From the NCBI GenBank assembly GCA_903844645.1, contig CAIMUP010000043.1, positions 1 through 32,046 on the forward strand: a stretch of 32,046 bases of DNA, written 5' to 3'. Of this stretch, positions 17,361 to 24,281 are shown piece by piece (the first letter of the stretch is position 1; every line of letters begins with the position of its first letter). This stretch comes from an uncultured Bacteroidota bacterium. Its GTDB lineage: Bacteria > Bacteroidota > Bacteroidia > AKYH767-A > JABDAW01. The notes below the pieces were generated by a model. The model worked only from the letters and a program-made list of their open reading frames with translations, had not been told where the DNA came from and did not search any database. The position numbers were made by a program, and so were the translations under genes.

Positions 17361-17783
17361 TTAGTCAAAGATCAGATTGCCCTTTGATTTGAGTTTATCG
17401 GGATTAATTTTATTAATCAATATCACAATTTGCAACTCCCTCAAAGCCTTTGCGAGGGCATCCACATCGTAATCGCTGTTGGTGTTCTTGATGATGAGGA
17501 AATAATCAAATTTATCGTACTCGGGTATAAGAAAATGGTTTTGATTGCTGACATTTGCCAGTACATGGTATTCAATAGCATCTTCATCCTCGTAACTGAA
17601 CATCGAAAAACCCGAGCTTAGCTTCGTTTTGGCATCAATTAATATCAAATCTTCGACCTTCATTAAATCAATATTCATTTTATTATTAATGGCGGAGCAA
17701 AGAATATAATCTTTGCTGTAACAGGCGATGCCAAGCATGATAAAATCGAAATCGTATTCTAAATAAAGTTTGCGCTTAGCCAT
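17361..17783 (-). CDS. IPExxxVDY-family protein, 140 aa
   Basis: The family-defining signature appears as IPEYDKFDY (residues 86-94, with F in place of V). The protein begins with basic MAKRKLYLEYDFDF, has no signal peptide or membrane segment, and is of family length. These small cytoplasmic proteins are widespread in Bacteroidota and have no firmly assigned role. It lies upstream of the hydrolase on the same strand and divergent from the OmpA-like gene across array 5. A degenerate promoter box (taatttcg on the minus strand at 17805-17812) precedes it. Confidence 0.85.
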   Translation of the reverse strand: MAKRKLYLEYDFDFIMLGIACYSKDYILCSAINNKMNIDLMKVEDLILIDAKTKLSSGFSMFSYEDEDAIEYHVLANVSNQNHFLIPEYDKFDYFLIIKNTNSDYDVDALAKALRELQIVILINKINPDKLKSKGNLIFD

Positions 17784-17876
17784 AATTTTTCAGGATTTGT
17801 CGGGCGAAATTAGGAAAATGGAGCGGTAATAGCACCTTAAATCCGAATTTATAACGAGAAAAGGGTCTCAGGAGAC

Positions 17877-18160
17877 ATGTTCCCCGGACGAGAATGTTCT
17901 CATTCGGGATAAGAACATTCTTACCCCGAAGAAGAAGACTCTTACCCCGAAGAAGAGGACTCTTACCCTGAAGAAGAGGACTCTTACCCTGAAGAAGAGG
18001 ACTCTTACCCTGAAGAAGAAGGCTCTTACCCTGAAGAAGAAGACTCTTACTCCGAAGAAGAAGACTCTTACTCCAAAGAAGAGGACTCTTACCCTGAAGA
18101 AGAAGACTCTTACTCCGAAGAAGAAGACTCTTACCCCGAAGAAGAAGACTCTTACCCCGA
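17877..18160. repeat. 21-bp tandem array 5 (11 good plus about 2 degenerate copies)
   Basis: Good units start every 21 bases from 17920 to 18130, with a partial at 18151. Each starts cttacccc or cttaccct and ends gaagaagact or gaagaggact. Two weak units can be aligned before them at 17877-17919. That weak edge holds a perfect 10-base inverted repeat agaatgttct / agaacattct (17891-17900 / 17912-17921). The array lies between divergent genes and ends about 40 bases before the OmpA-like gene's -7 box, so it reaches the upstream promoter region. Confidence 0.95.
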
Positions 18161-18197
18161 AAATATCTTGTTTTGAGATTTTCAACCCTAAACTATC

Positions 18198-18205
18198 TAT
18201 CTTTG
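18198..18205 (+). promoter_or_regulatory. Bacteroidota -7 promoter box for the OmpA-like gene
   Basis: tatctttg matches TAnnTTTG. A TTTG at 18172-18175 lies 22 bases upstream, near the spacing expected of a -33 element. The ATG follows at 18232. Confidence 0.65.
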
Positions 18206-18231
18206 CGCCTTCATAAACTAAATTCTATACC

Positions 18232-19236
18232 ATGAATATTAAAACCATAATCTTTGTTGCCCTAATGGCTTCGCTGTTATCGTCCTGCGTTACGATGCGG
18301 AAGTACGAAGACTTGCAAACAAAACAACAACAAACGGAAGCTGAAAATACCAAATTGAAGGCGGCTAATGATTCGATGACCGCCTCTTTGCAAGCTCAAT
18401 ATTCTGCCATTGATGAATTAAAACGAAGAAAGAATGCCTTGGAAATGGATACGAACGTGTTAGGGACTTCCATGCGCAGGGAAATGGATTTGTATGAAGG
18501 GTTGCATAAGACTTATATCGAGCTTTTGGGGAATTATCAGAAGCTATCTACCAATAAAACTGCGGAGAATAAAAAGCTCATCGGGCAATTGCACAATACC
18601 CAAGAAGACTTGCTGGCAAAGGAAGATAAATTAAATAGATTGCAGGTAGAATTAGCCAGTAAAGCCGTGGCATTGGATAAGACCAAAGCAGACCTTATGG
18701 AACGTGAAAAGCGATTGAAAGAATTGCAAGATATTCTGGCAAAAAAGGATGCCGATGTAAAGGCTTTGCGCGATAAGGTTGCCGATGCCTTGATGGGATT
18801 CAAAGATAAAGGAATGACCGTAACCATGCGAAATGGAAAGGTGTATGTTTCCCTCGAAGAGCAACTTTTGTTCGCTACCGGCAGTGCTGTCGTGGATAAA
18901 AAAGGAGCAGATGCCCTGAGGCAATTGGGAGTAGTGCTGGAGAAGAATCCCGATATTAATATACTCATCGAAGGGCATACTGACAATGTTCCTTTGAAGG
19001 GCGAAGGATTTATGAAAGATAATTGGGATTTGAGTGTGAACAGAGCGACATCGGTAGTGAGGATATTAACAACCAACAGTAAGATAAATCCTAAGCGACT
19101 GACCGCTGCAGGGCGTAGTGAATATGCTCCCCTCGAAGAAGGCAATACCAAAGAAGCACGGCAAAAGAATCGCAGAATAGAGATTATCCTTACACCGAAA
19201 TTGGATGAATTATTTAAGGTACTCGAAGCGAATTAA
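18232..19236 (+). CDS. OmpA-family lipoprotein with coiled coil, 334 aa
   Basis: A lipoprotein signal peptide ends in lipobox SLLSSC with acylated Cys19. A long heptad-rich coiled coil follows (~residues 25-190: ENTKLKAAND, LAKEDKLNRLQVEL, LMEREKRLKELQ). The C-terminal ~120 residues form an OmpA peptidoglycan-binding domain (LFATGSAVVDKKG, IEGHTDNVPLKG, NWDLSVNRA with the Asp and Arg typical of diaminopimelate binding, RRIEIIL). It should tether the outer membrane to peptidoglycan across the periplasm. The SDR gene follows after three bases, so the two are probably one transcript. Confidence 0.92.
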   Translation: MNIKTIIFVALMASLLSSCVTMRKYEDLQTKQQQTEAENTKLKAANDSMTASLQAQYSAIDELKRRKNALEMDTNVLGTSMRREMDLYEGLHKTYIELLGNYQKLSTNKTAENKKLIGQLHNTQEDLLAKEDKLNRLQVELASKAVALDKTKADLMEREKRLKELQDILAKKDADVKALRDKVADALMGFKDKGMTVTMRNGKVYVSLEEQLLFATGSAVVDKKGADALRQLGVVLEKNPDINILIEGHTDNVPLKGEGFMKDNWDLSVNRATSVVRILTTNSKINPKRLTAAGRSEYAPLEEGNTKEARQKNRRIEIILTPKLDELFKVLEAN

Positions 19237-19239
19237 ACA

Positions 19240-20025
19240 ATGAATTTAGACTTAGCCGGAAAGCGAGCCATCGTCTGTGGAAGTACACAAGGCATCGGCA
19301 AAGCAGCAGCCTTGGAACTGGCGGTAATGGGTGCTAATATCACCTTGATAGCAAGGAATGAAGAGAGTTTGAAAAGAGTTATTGCAGAGCTGGGGAATAA
19401 AAATCAAAGTCATGATTACATCGTTGCAGACTTCTCGCGTCCAGATGAATTGAAGGAAAAAGTAGAGGCTTACATTCTGAAGAATGGAGCAATAAATATC
19501 TTGGTGAATAATACTGGCGGACCTAATGGCGGACCTATCGTGAATGCAAAGCTGGATGAATTCACCGATACTTTTACCCGGCATCTGTTATGCAACCATG
19601 TCCTGGTACAAAGCGTTATGGAGGGAATGAAATCATCGGGCTATGGAAGGATTATTAACATCATCTCCACCTCTGTCAAGATGCCTTTAAAAGGATTGGG
19701 AGTATCGAATACTATTCGCGCCGCAGTAGCGAATTGGGCGAAGACCTTATCCTTTGAATTAGCCCCGTTTGGTATCACGGTGAATAATGTTTTACCCGGT
19801 GCAACACTAACCGGAAGGTTGAGTTCTATTCTCGAAACAAAGGCTTCTAAAACGGGCATCACATTAGATGAAGCAAAGCAACTAATGCTTGCCGAAATAC
19901 CCATGAACCGATTCGCAGACCCCGCAGAAGTAGCCAATGCAATTGCGTTCCTCGCATCTCCGGCAGCGGCTTATATTACCGGTATCAATATCCCTGTGGA
20001 TGGCGGAAGAACGGGTTGCTTATAA
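19240..20025 (+). CDS. SDR-family oxidoreductase lacking the usual YxxxK, 261 aa
   Basis: A Rossmann short-chain dehydrogenase fold is clear: the nucleotide-binding glycine motif GSTQGIG (14-20), NNTGGP (90-95) in place of NNAG, Ser143/145 in the catalytic-Ser strand, and the late PGATLTGRL and PVDGG motifs. The expected YxxxK is replaced by GLGVSNTIR (152-160), so the usual catalytic Tyr and Lys are missing. That matches the BKR-like SDR subgroup known to depart from the standard tetrad. It may be a reductase with altered chemistry or a nonenzymatic NAD(P) binder. It sits three bases after the OmpA-like gene and overlaps ispE by six bases tail to tail. Confidence 0.9.
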   Translation: MNLDLAGKRAIVCGSTQGIGKAAALELAVMGANITLIARNEESLKRVIAELGNKNQSHDYIVADFSRPDELKEKVEAYILKNGAINILVNNTGGPNGGPIVNAKLDEFTDTFTRHLLCNHVLVQSVMEGMKSSGYGRIINIISTSVKMPLKGLGVSNTIRAAVANWAKTLSFELAPFGITVNNVLPGATLTGRLSSILETKASKTGITLDEAKQLMLAEIPMNRFADPAEVANAIAFLASPAAAYITGINIPVDGGRTGCL

Positions 20026-20877
20026 CGCAGCCCAATGTACCTTGCATCCGCGAAATTCCCGAACCCAAGTTTCCCGTTTGCTGAAGATCCCATAGAGCGT
20101 AGATCCGCTGCCACTCATCGAAGCGTAGAGTGCACCTTTGGCATACAATTCTTTTTTAATGGCATTTAATTCGGGATGCTTCCTGAATGCCTTGCCCTCG
20201 AAATCGTTCTTGATTTTCTTTTTCCAATTCTCAATAGGAGTCTTGATGACATCTTTCAAGGAATACCCGGGGGCAGAGGTCGTAGCCTTGGCGTATGCCT
20301 CGACAGTAGAAATATGGATAGGAGGCGTAACCAAGACAATAAAATAATCCGACAAATCGAGCTTGATAGGGTCGAACTGATCGCCTTTACCATTGGCATA
20401 AACTGGTTTATTCTGAAGGAAAAAAGCACAATCGCTACCCAGCTTCTGCGCATACTTCATCAGCTTTTCTTTCTTTAATCCGATATTAAAATAATCATTC
20501 AGCAGCTTCAGCATGTATGCCGCATCTGATGAGCCGCCGCCCAAGCCTGCCCCGACCGGAATGATTTTATGCAAGCATACATTCAGTGGGGGCAGTTCAT
20601 AGTCCACCTCCAGTAAACGGTAGGCTTTCACGACGATATTATCCTCTGGTTTGCCGGTTAATTTAATACCCGTATGGACGAATTGTATCGGTTTTATTTC
20701 TTGTTCCTTCCGCATTTTCGATTTATCATCCATCGCCTCGTCGTCCCATTCGATGACCTCGAGAATATCGTCATAGACGATGGGATACATCACCGTTTCG
20801 ATGTTGTGAAAACCGTCGTTCCGTTTCGATACGATGTTCAGCCCGATATTAATTTTTGCATTAGGAAATACAACCAT
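20020..20877 (-). CDS. ispE: 4-(cytidine 5'-diphospho)-2-C-methyl-D-erythritol kinase, 285 aa
   Basis: IspE phosphorylates CDP-methylerythritol in the MEP isoprenoid pathway, in the cytoplasm. The GHMP-kinase ATP loop PVGAGLGGGSSDAA is at residues 107-120, the N-terminal FPNAKINIGL substrate region is at 4-13, LGSDCAFF carries the likely catalytic Asp149, and MSGSGSTLYG is the C-terminal glycine motif. I prefer the start at 20877 over the upstream ATG at 20898 because a TAnnTTTG promoter box overlaps that ATG, which would then not be transcribed. The stop overlaps the SDR stop through one palindromic TTATAA. Confidence 0.94.
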   Translation of the reverse strand: MVVFPNAKINIGLNIVSKRNDGFHNIETVMYPIVYDDILEVIEWDDEAMDDKSKMRKEQEIKPIQFVHTGIKLTGKPEDNIVVKAYRLLEVDYELPPLNVCLHKIIPVGAGLGGGSSDAAYMLKLLNDYFNIGLKKEKLMKYAQKLGSDCAFFLQNKPVYANGKGDQFDPIKLDLSDYFIVLVTPPIHISTVEAYAKATTSAPGYSLKDVIKTPIENWKKKIKNDFEGKAFRKHPELNAIKKELYAKGALYASMSGSGSTLYGIFSKRETWVREFRGCKVHWAAL

Positions 20878-20895
20878 GATATTTATTTGAAGGGG

Positions 20896-20903
20896 CAAAT
20901 TTA
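20896..20903 (-). promoter_or_regulatory. Bacteroidota -7 promoter box that sets the ispE start
   Basis: The minus strand reads taaatttg, matching TAnnTTTG. It overlaps the in-frame ATG at 20898, so only the ATG at 20877 would lie downstream of the expected transcription start. Confidence 0.6.
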
Positions 20904-20928
20904 GTTTTAATTCTTTGAAACTCCAAAA

Positions 20929-20970
20929 AGAAAAGCCCTCCGACTTATCATCCGAGGGCTTTCGTTTTTT
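20929..20970. terminator. bidirectional terminator after the 20985 gene
   Basis: aaagccctc and gagggcttt form a 9-pair stem with further partial pairing inside. The minus strand ends it with a T-rich run (cttttcttttt), correctly placed 15 bases after the stop of the minus-strand gene at 20985. The plus side also has a T6 run. Confidence 0.75.
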
Positions 20971-20984
20971 ACTTTTATCAACTA

Positions 20985-21683
20985 TTATGGAACAAAAGTA
21001 TCTATGATTTCGCTGCTTGGTCCGTGTCCTTTGCCATTAAAATATTGAAGCAGTATCTTCACTCGTTTTCCTTTTTCTGCCATCGTGAAGGCAAGGTCTA
21101 TAACATCATTCGTGGTCTCTGCTCGCTTGATGAATTGGTCTTCTGATTCTGGCTCGGGAGTAGGGTGCAGGGGGTCGAGGTTCATAAAAATATAAACAAA
21201 AGCATCGCAGCGGGTAACATCATCGGGCAATGCTTTTTTGGTCGGGGTGGTATTCGGTTTTGAATCCAAAATAAGGTGGCGAGGCGTGTTTTTATCAATC
21301 CCGATTTCGGTGGCAAAAGAGTGTGGTCCTTCGCCGATTACATGCCGAACGAGGCTGTCAATATGGACATCCCATTCTATTTTATGGGCATCCGAAATCA
21401 GTGGATTATTCTTCACCAATATCTTTTGATAATGGTTAAAAATAGGCTCTAGATGGATGCGTGCCTGAATTTTTTCGTGGGTTTGGTCAGGACTCCGTGT
21501 ACTTTTTACGCGGTCTCCGCCGACCAATAATTTCGCCTTGAAATCATCATTTGCTAGGACCACTTTGTCGCGTTCGGAGGCGATAATTCCCAATCCCGGA
21601 TGGGCAGTAATGTCGGTTCCGTCCAGCACTTTCTGGATTTTGTCTTCCAATTCGTAATCATCTTTTCTTTTTTCTGTTCTCAT
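20985..21683 (-). CDS. hypothetical soluble protein, 232 aa
   Basis: I do not recognise a family. The N-terminus is charged (MRTEKRKDDYELEDKIQ) and there is no signal peptide or membrane segment, so it is likely cytoplasmic. It is rich in His and Asp in the middle (HKIEWDVHIDSLVRHVIGEGPHSF), then has a Pro/Glu-rich linker (PLHPTPEPESEDQF) and a C-terminal segment AEKGKRVKILLQYFNGKGHG. Codon use and the terminator downstream support a real gene. No clear TAnnTTTG box precedes it. It stands alone between ispE and array 6. Its role cannot be inferred from sequence or context. Confidence 0.75.
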   Translation of the reverse strand: MRTEKRKDDYELEDKIQKVLDGTDITAHPGLGIIASERDKVVLANDDFKAKLLVGGDRVKSTRSPDQTHEKIQARIHLEPIFNHYQKILVKNNPLISDAHKIEWDVHIDSLVRHVIGEGPHSFATEIGIDKNTPRHLILDSKPNTTPTKKALPDDVTRCDAFVYIFMNLDPLHPTPEPESEDQFIKRAETTNDVIDLAFTMAEKGKRVKILLQYFNGKGHGPSSEIIDTFVP

Positions 21684-21695
21684 AATATTTATTAT

Positions 21696-22010
21696 TTAGT
21701 TTACTAATTTATTAAAATGAATGCTTCGCAATGACAGCTCAACGCCTCTAAGCATGGCTTCGACATCCCCAACTGGCAGTTCGACATCCCCAACCGACAG
21801 TTCGGCATCCCCAACCGACAGTTTGACATCCCCAACCGACAGTTTGACATCCCCAACCGACAATTTGACATCCCCCACTGGCAGTTTGACATCCCCCACT
21901 GGCAGTTGGGGAACCGATTTTACCATATAAAACGGCGTAAAATCAACCTTTTCGGCATTAACACCAAGGTTTCGAGGGATGCTATTAATAGGAGTGCCGT
22001 TCAGTTCCAT
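21696..22010 (-). CDS. doubtful small ORF that contains array 6, 104 aa
   Basis: From ATG at 22010 the first ~35 codons (MELNGTPINSIPRN, then VNAEKVDFTPFYMVKS) have ordinary coding character. The frame then enters the 21-bp array as LSVGDVK-type heptads and ends at 21696. It could be a real short protein whose 3' part is repeat, or an open frame kept open only because 21 is a multiple of three. A tttttg-containing segment precedes it but gives no clear promoter. Confidence 0.3.
   Translation of the reverse strand: MELNGTPINSIPRNLGVNAEKVDFTPFYMVKSVPQLPVGDVKLPVGDVKLSVGDVKLSVGDVKLSVGDAELSVGDVELPVGDVEAMLRGVELSLRSIHFNKLVN
21767..21913. repeat. 21-bp tandem array 6 (7 copies)
   Basis: Units start at 21767, 21788, 21809, 21830, 21851, 21872 and 21893. 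Most begin ccccaac or cccccac, continue with cgacag or ggcag, and end gacat. The last unit turns back on itself: cccccactg-g-cagttgggg (21893-21911) is a near-perfect hairpin with one mismatch, so the array stops in an inverted repeat. It sits between two co-directional minus-strand genes. On the minus strand it reads LSVGDVK heptads. Confidence 0.95.
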
Positions 22011-22174
22011 AAGTTGAGGGTCTTAGCCTTGTGCAAAAATGCAACCCTCTAAATCGGAGAATCGTTCGATACTGTTTTATTCGCTATGATGAAATATTTC
22101 ATGGCTGCAAGTATAAACATATTCCTGGTGATTACAAACTATTTCCATCCTGAAGGGAATAAACTATCGCGCAT

Positions 22175-22206
22175 AAAAAAAGGGAAGACTGTGCTTCCCT
22201 CTTTTG
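22175..22206. terminator. terminator after the FKBP gene
   Basis: agggaag (22181-22187) pairs with cttccct (22194-22200) around a 6-base loop. On the minus strand the stem is followed by at least six T. It lies about 25 bases after the stop at 22226. Confidence 0.8.
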
Positions 22207-22225
22207 TTTAATTTGATTTAAGATT

Positions 22226-22924
22226 TTATTTGCCTGCGATAGACACCAATTCGATGTCGAAAATTAAGACTGAATTCGATCCGATTCCCGGAGGTCCGTG
22301 TTCGCCATACGCTAATTCGGAAGGGATATATAACTTCCATTTCGAGCCTACCGGCATCAACTGCAAAGCCTCTGTCCAGCCCGGAATAACAGCTCCCACC
22401 GGGAAACTTACGGGTTTGCCTTGCTTGTCCGATCCATCGAATTCTTCGGTAGCACCAATCAGTTTTCCGCTGTAGTTGCAAGCTACCGTATCAGCCTTGG
22501 TAGGCTTAGGTCCGGTGCCCATCTTTATCACTTCATATTGCAAGCCAGTGGCGGTAGTGATAATGCCTGGTTTCTTCTTGTTCTCTTCGAGGAATTTCTG
22601 CCCCTTTTTCTTAGCCTCGTCGCCTTGTTTGGATTTGATGGCTCCTACATAATTCTGAACAATGTTTTGGCACGCTTGCTGGTTGATCATGATGCTGTCA
22701 TTGCGCAACACCGCCCTGATACCGGCAGTAATCAAATCAACATTGATGGAATCCAAACCATCCTTCTTGAGGTTTTGTCCTATCATCGTCCCGATGGCAT
22801 ACCCGGCAGAATCTCCGGAGGTTTTCATCTTCACATCTTGTCCTTTACCGGCTTTCTGTCCTTGACAAGAGAAAAGGAATAACACACAGAAACCTGAAAT
22901 CAATACAATACATTTTGCTTTCAT
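22226..22924 (-). CDS. FKBP-type peptidyl-prolyl isomerase lipoprotein, 232 aa
   Basis: A prolyl isomerase for folding of exported proteins. I choose ATG 22924, which places a lipoprotein signal (MKAKCIVLISG, lipobox LFSC, acylated Cys20) at the N-terminus; the ATG at 22957 adds 11 charged residues. A FkpA/Mip-like N-terminal dimerisation segment (~35-110: SAGYAIGTMIGQNLKK) precedes the FKBP domain (~120-230: GLQYEVIKMGTGPKP, FPVGAVIPGWTEALQLMPVGSKWKLYIPSELAYG, LIFDIELVSI). It should be anchored in a membrane facing the periplasm. It lies downstream of rpmA on the same strand but beyond that operon's terminator. Confidence 0.92.
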   Translation of the reverse strand: MKAKCIVLISGFCVLFLFSCQGQKAGKGQDVKMKTSGDSAGYAIGTMIGQNLKKDGLDSINVDLITAGIRAVLRNDSIMINQQACQNIVQNYVGAIKSKQGDEAKKKGQKFLEENKKKPGIITTATGLQYEVIKMGTGPKPTKADTVACNYSGKLIGATEEFDGSDKQGKPVSFPVGAVIPGWTEALQLMPVGSKWKLYIPSELAYGEHGPPGIGSNSVLIFDIELVSIAGK

Positions 22925-22987
22925 AATTCTTAATAATTTTTTTGTTTTTATTTTCATTATACTTTAATTTATTTATTCTCTTTCACT

Positions 22988-23016
22988 AAAAAAAGCCCCG
23001 CAAATAGTGCGAGGCT
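22988..23016 (-). terminator. terminator of the rplU-rpmA operon
   Basis: On the minus strand agcctcgca pairs with tgcggggct (one G-U pair) and is followed by seven T. It starts about 24 bases after the rpmA stop. Confidence 0.85.
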
Positions 23017-23039
23017 CTGTTTATTCTTTTAAAGGTATT

Positions 23040-23309
23040 TTATGCCTGTCCGGTTTCCATAGGAACTACCGACACCCACGAACGGTGGTCAGCCTTCTTA
23101 CGATATTGAACCCTGCCATCAATCAAGGCATAGATGGTATGATCCTTACCAATCCCGACATTCTTATCAGGATGATGAACCGTTCCGCGTTGCCTTAAAA
23201 TAATGTTTCCGGCATGGCAAATATGCCCGCCATAAATTTTTATACCTAATCGTTTACTATGCGATTCTCTGCCGTTCGACGAACTACCTGCTCCTTTTTT
23301 GTGTGCCAT
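23040..23309 (-). CDS. rpmA: 50S ribosomal protein L27, 89 aa
   Basis: L27 reaches the ribosomal peptidyl-transferase centre through its N-terminus. [20 protein letters not shown] is the canonical start with no cleavable leader. [28 protein letters not shown] is the conserved core; the family more often has KFHPG where this has VHHPD. It follows rplU after 29 bases on the same strand, the standard L21-L27 operon, and has an intrinsic terminator just downstream. Confidence 0.97.
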   Translation of the reverse strand: MAHKKGAGSSSNGRESHSKRLGIKIYGGHICHAGNIILRQRGTVHHPDKNVGIGKDHTIYALIDGRVQYRKKADHRSWVSVVPMETGQA

Positions 23310-23338
23310 TTTATTAAGATTTTATTGTTTACGATTAA

Positions 23339-23650
23339 TTAAGCTTTAATATCGCTCACCATTATTTTGGTGAACTGCTGACGGTGACCATTCCGTTTTT
23401 GATACCCTTTTCTACGTTTCTTCTTGAAGATAATCACCTTATCTCCTTTTGCGTGTTCAACGATGGTTGCGGATACCGAAGCGTTCTTCACCGTAGGCGT
23501 TCCTACCGTTACTTTGCCGCCATTATCAACCAACAGCACTTCGCCAAACGTGAGCGAATCTCCTTCATTACCTTCTAATCGGTGAACAAACAGAGATTGG
23601 TCTTTCTGAACCTTAAACTGTTGTCCGGCGATAGTTACAATTGCATACAT
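23339..23650 (-). CDS. rplU: 50S ribosomal protein L21, 103 aa
   Basis: L21 binds 23S rRNA. The start at 23650 gives the family-typical MYAIVTIAGQQFKV; the frame is open upstream to 23701 but that segment (WERNYKIKN) is untranslated leader. VTVGTPTV and the basic KKKRRKGYQKRNGHRQQFT segment are L21 hallmarks. The leader between the promoter box at 23690 and the ATG contains a short hairpin cccaa / ttggg, a possible site for translational control; that is inference only. rpmA follows in the same operon. Confidence 0.96.
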   Translation of the reverse strand: MYAIVTIAGQQFKVQKDQSLFVHRLEGNEGDSLTFGEVLLVDNGGKVTVGTPTVKNASVSATIVEHAKGDKVIIFKKKRRKGYQKRNGHRQQFTKIMVSDIKA

Positions 23651-23689
23651 ATTCTTTATTTTATAGTTTCTTTCCCAAAATTGGGGCTG

Positions 23690-23697
23690 CAAAACTA
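23690..23697 (-). promoter_or_regulatory. Bacteroidota -7 promoter box for rplU-rpmA
   Basis: The minus strand reads tagttttg, matching TAnnTTTG, 39 bases before the rplU start. It leaves a leader of about 33 bases that contains a cccaa / ttggg hairpin. Confidence 0.65.
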
Positions 23698-23701
23698 ACA
23701 A

Positions 23702-23913
23702 AATTATTTAACATACAAACATCTTGCCCTAAAATTATTAATAATTCTATGCTCCAGATGCCTAAATTCCGTCCTCAAATCCTTAAAATGGTGATCGTTT
23801 TGCAGTCGCAACACTTTTTTGGGATGATCCCTGATGGATTCTCGATTTTATTCTTTATCATAAATAATACCTTGTAAATAAACGTGTTTCACACCTATTT
23901 CCTTTCAAATAGA
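23702..23913. other. intergenic, no gene seen
   Basis: This 212-base AT-rich stretch between the rplU promoter and array 7 shows no convincing reading frame, terminator or repeat. Confidence 0.6.
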
Positions 23914-24165
23914 GGGCTGAAAAAAGTGTATTAGCCTTATCCCATTTCTCCGATTGGGCTAAAACAAGTGTTTTGACGGTATTCCATTTCTCCGATAGGG
24001 CTAAACCATGTGTTTTAGCCCTATCGGATTTCTTCCATAACACTAAACCATGTGTTTTGACGTCCTCGGATTTCTTCCATAAGGCTAAACCATGTGTTTT
24101 GACGTCCTCGGATTTCTTCCATAAGGCTAAACCATGTGTTTTAGCCCTATCGGAGAAATGGAATA
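23914..24165. repeat. 42-bp (2x21) tandem array 7 (6 copies) with long inverted repeats
   Basis: Units start at 23914, 23956, 23998, 24040, 24082 and 24124. Most begin ggctaaaccatgtgt; the second half is tcctcggatttcttcc or a variant. The outer copies differ: 23980-24005 and 24140-24165 are perfect 26-base reverse complements. A second perfect inverted repeat, tccgatagggctaaa (23991-24005) with tttagccctatcgga (24014-24028), sits around an 8-base loop. The array therefore mixes direct and inverted copies of one 21-base half. Confidence 0.93.
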
Positions 24166-24281
24166 CCACCAAACCGTTTTCGGTGATATTAAAGAGAAAA
24201 AGGGATAAGATGAGAGATCTCGTTCCAGAGAAATCTTCTAAAAAGCCGATAGCGATTTGAAATAATTCCGATGAATAATTT

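Noticed and set aside
21767-21913. Plasmid-type iterons or a replication origin
   Set aside because: Iterons are often 17-22 bp, but the arrays have unrelated sequences, occur at many loci, and no rep or dnaA gene or DnaA-box cluster is nearby.
23651-23701. Longer rplU product starting at 23701
   Set aside because: The promoter box lies at 23690-23697, inside that extension, and L21 proteins start MYAIV.
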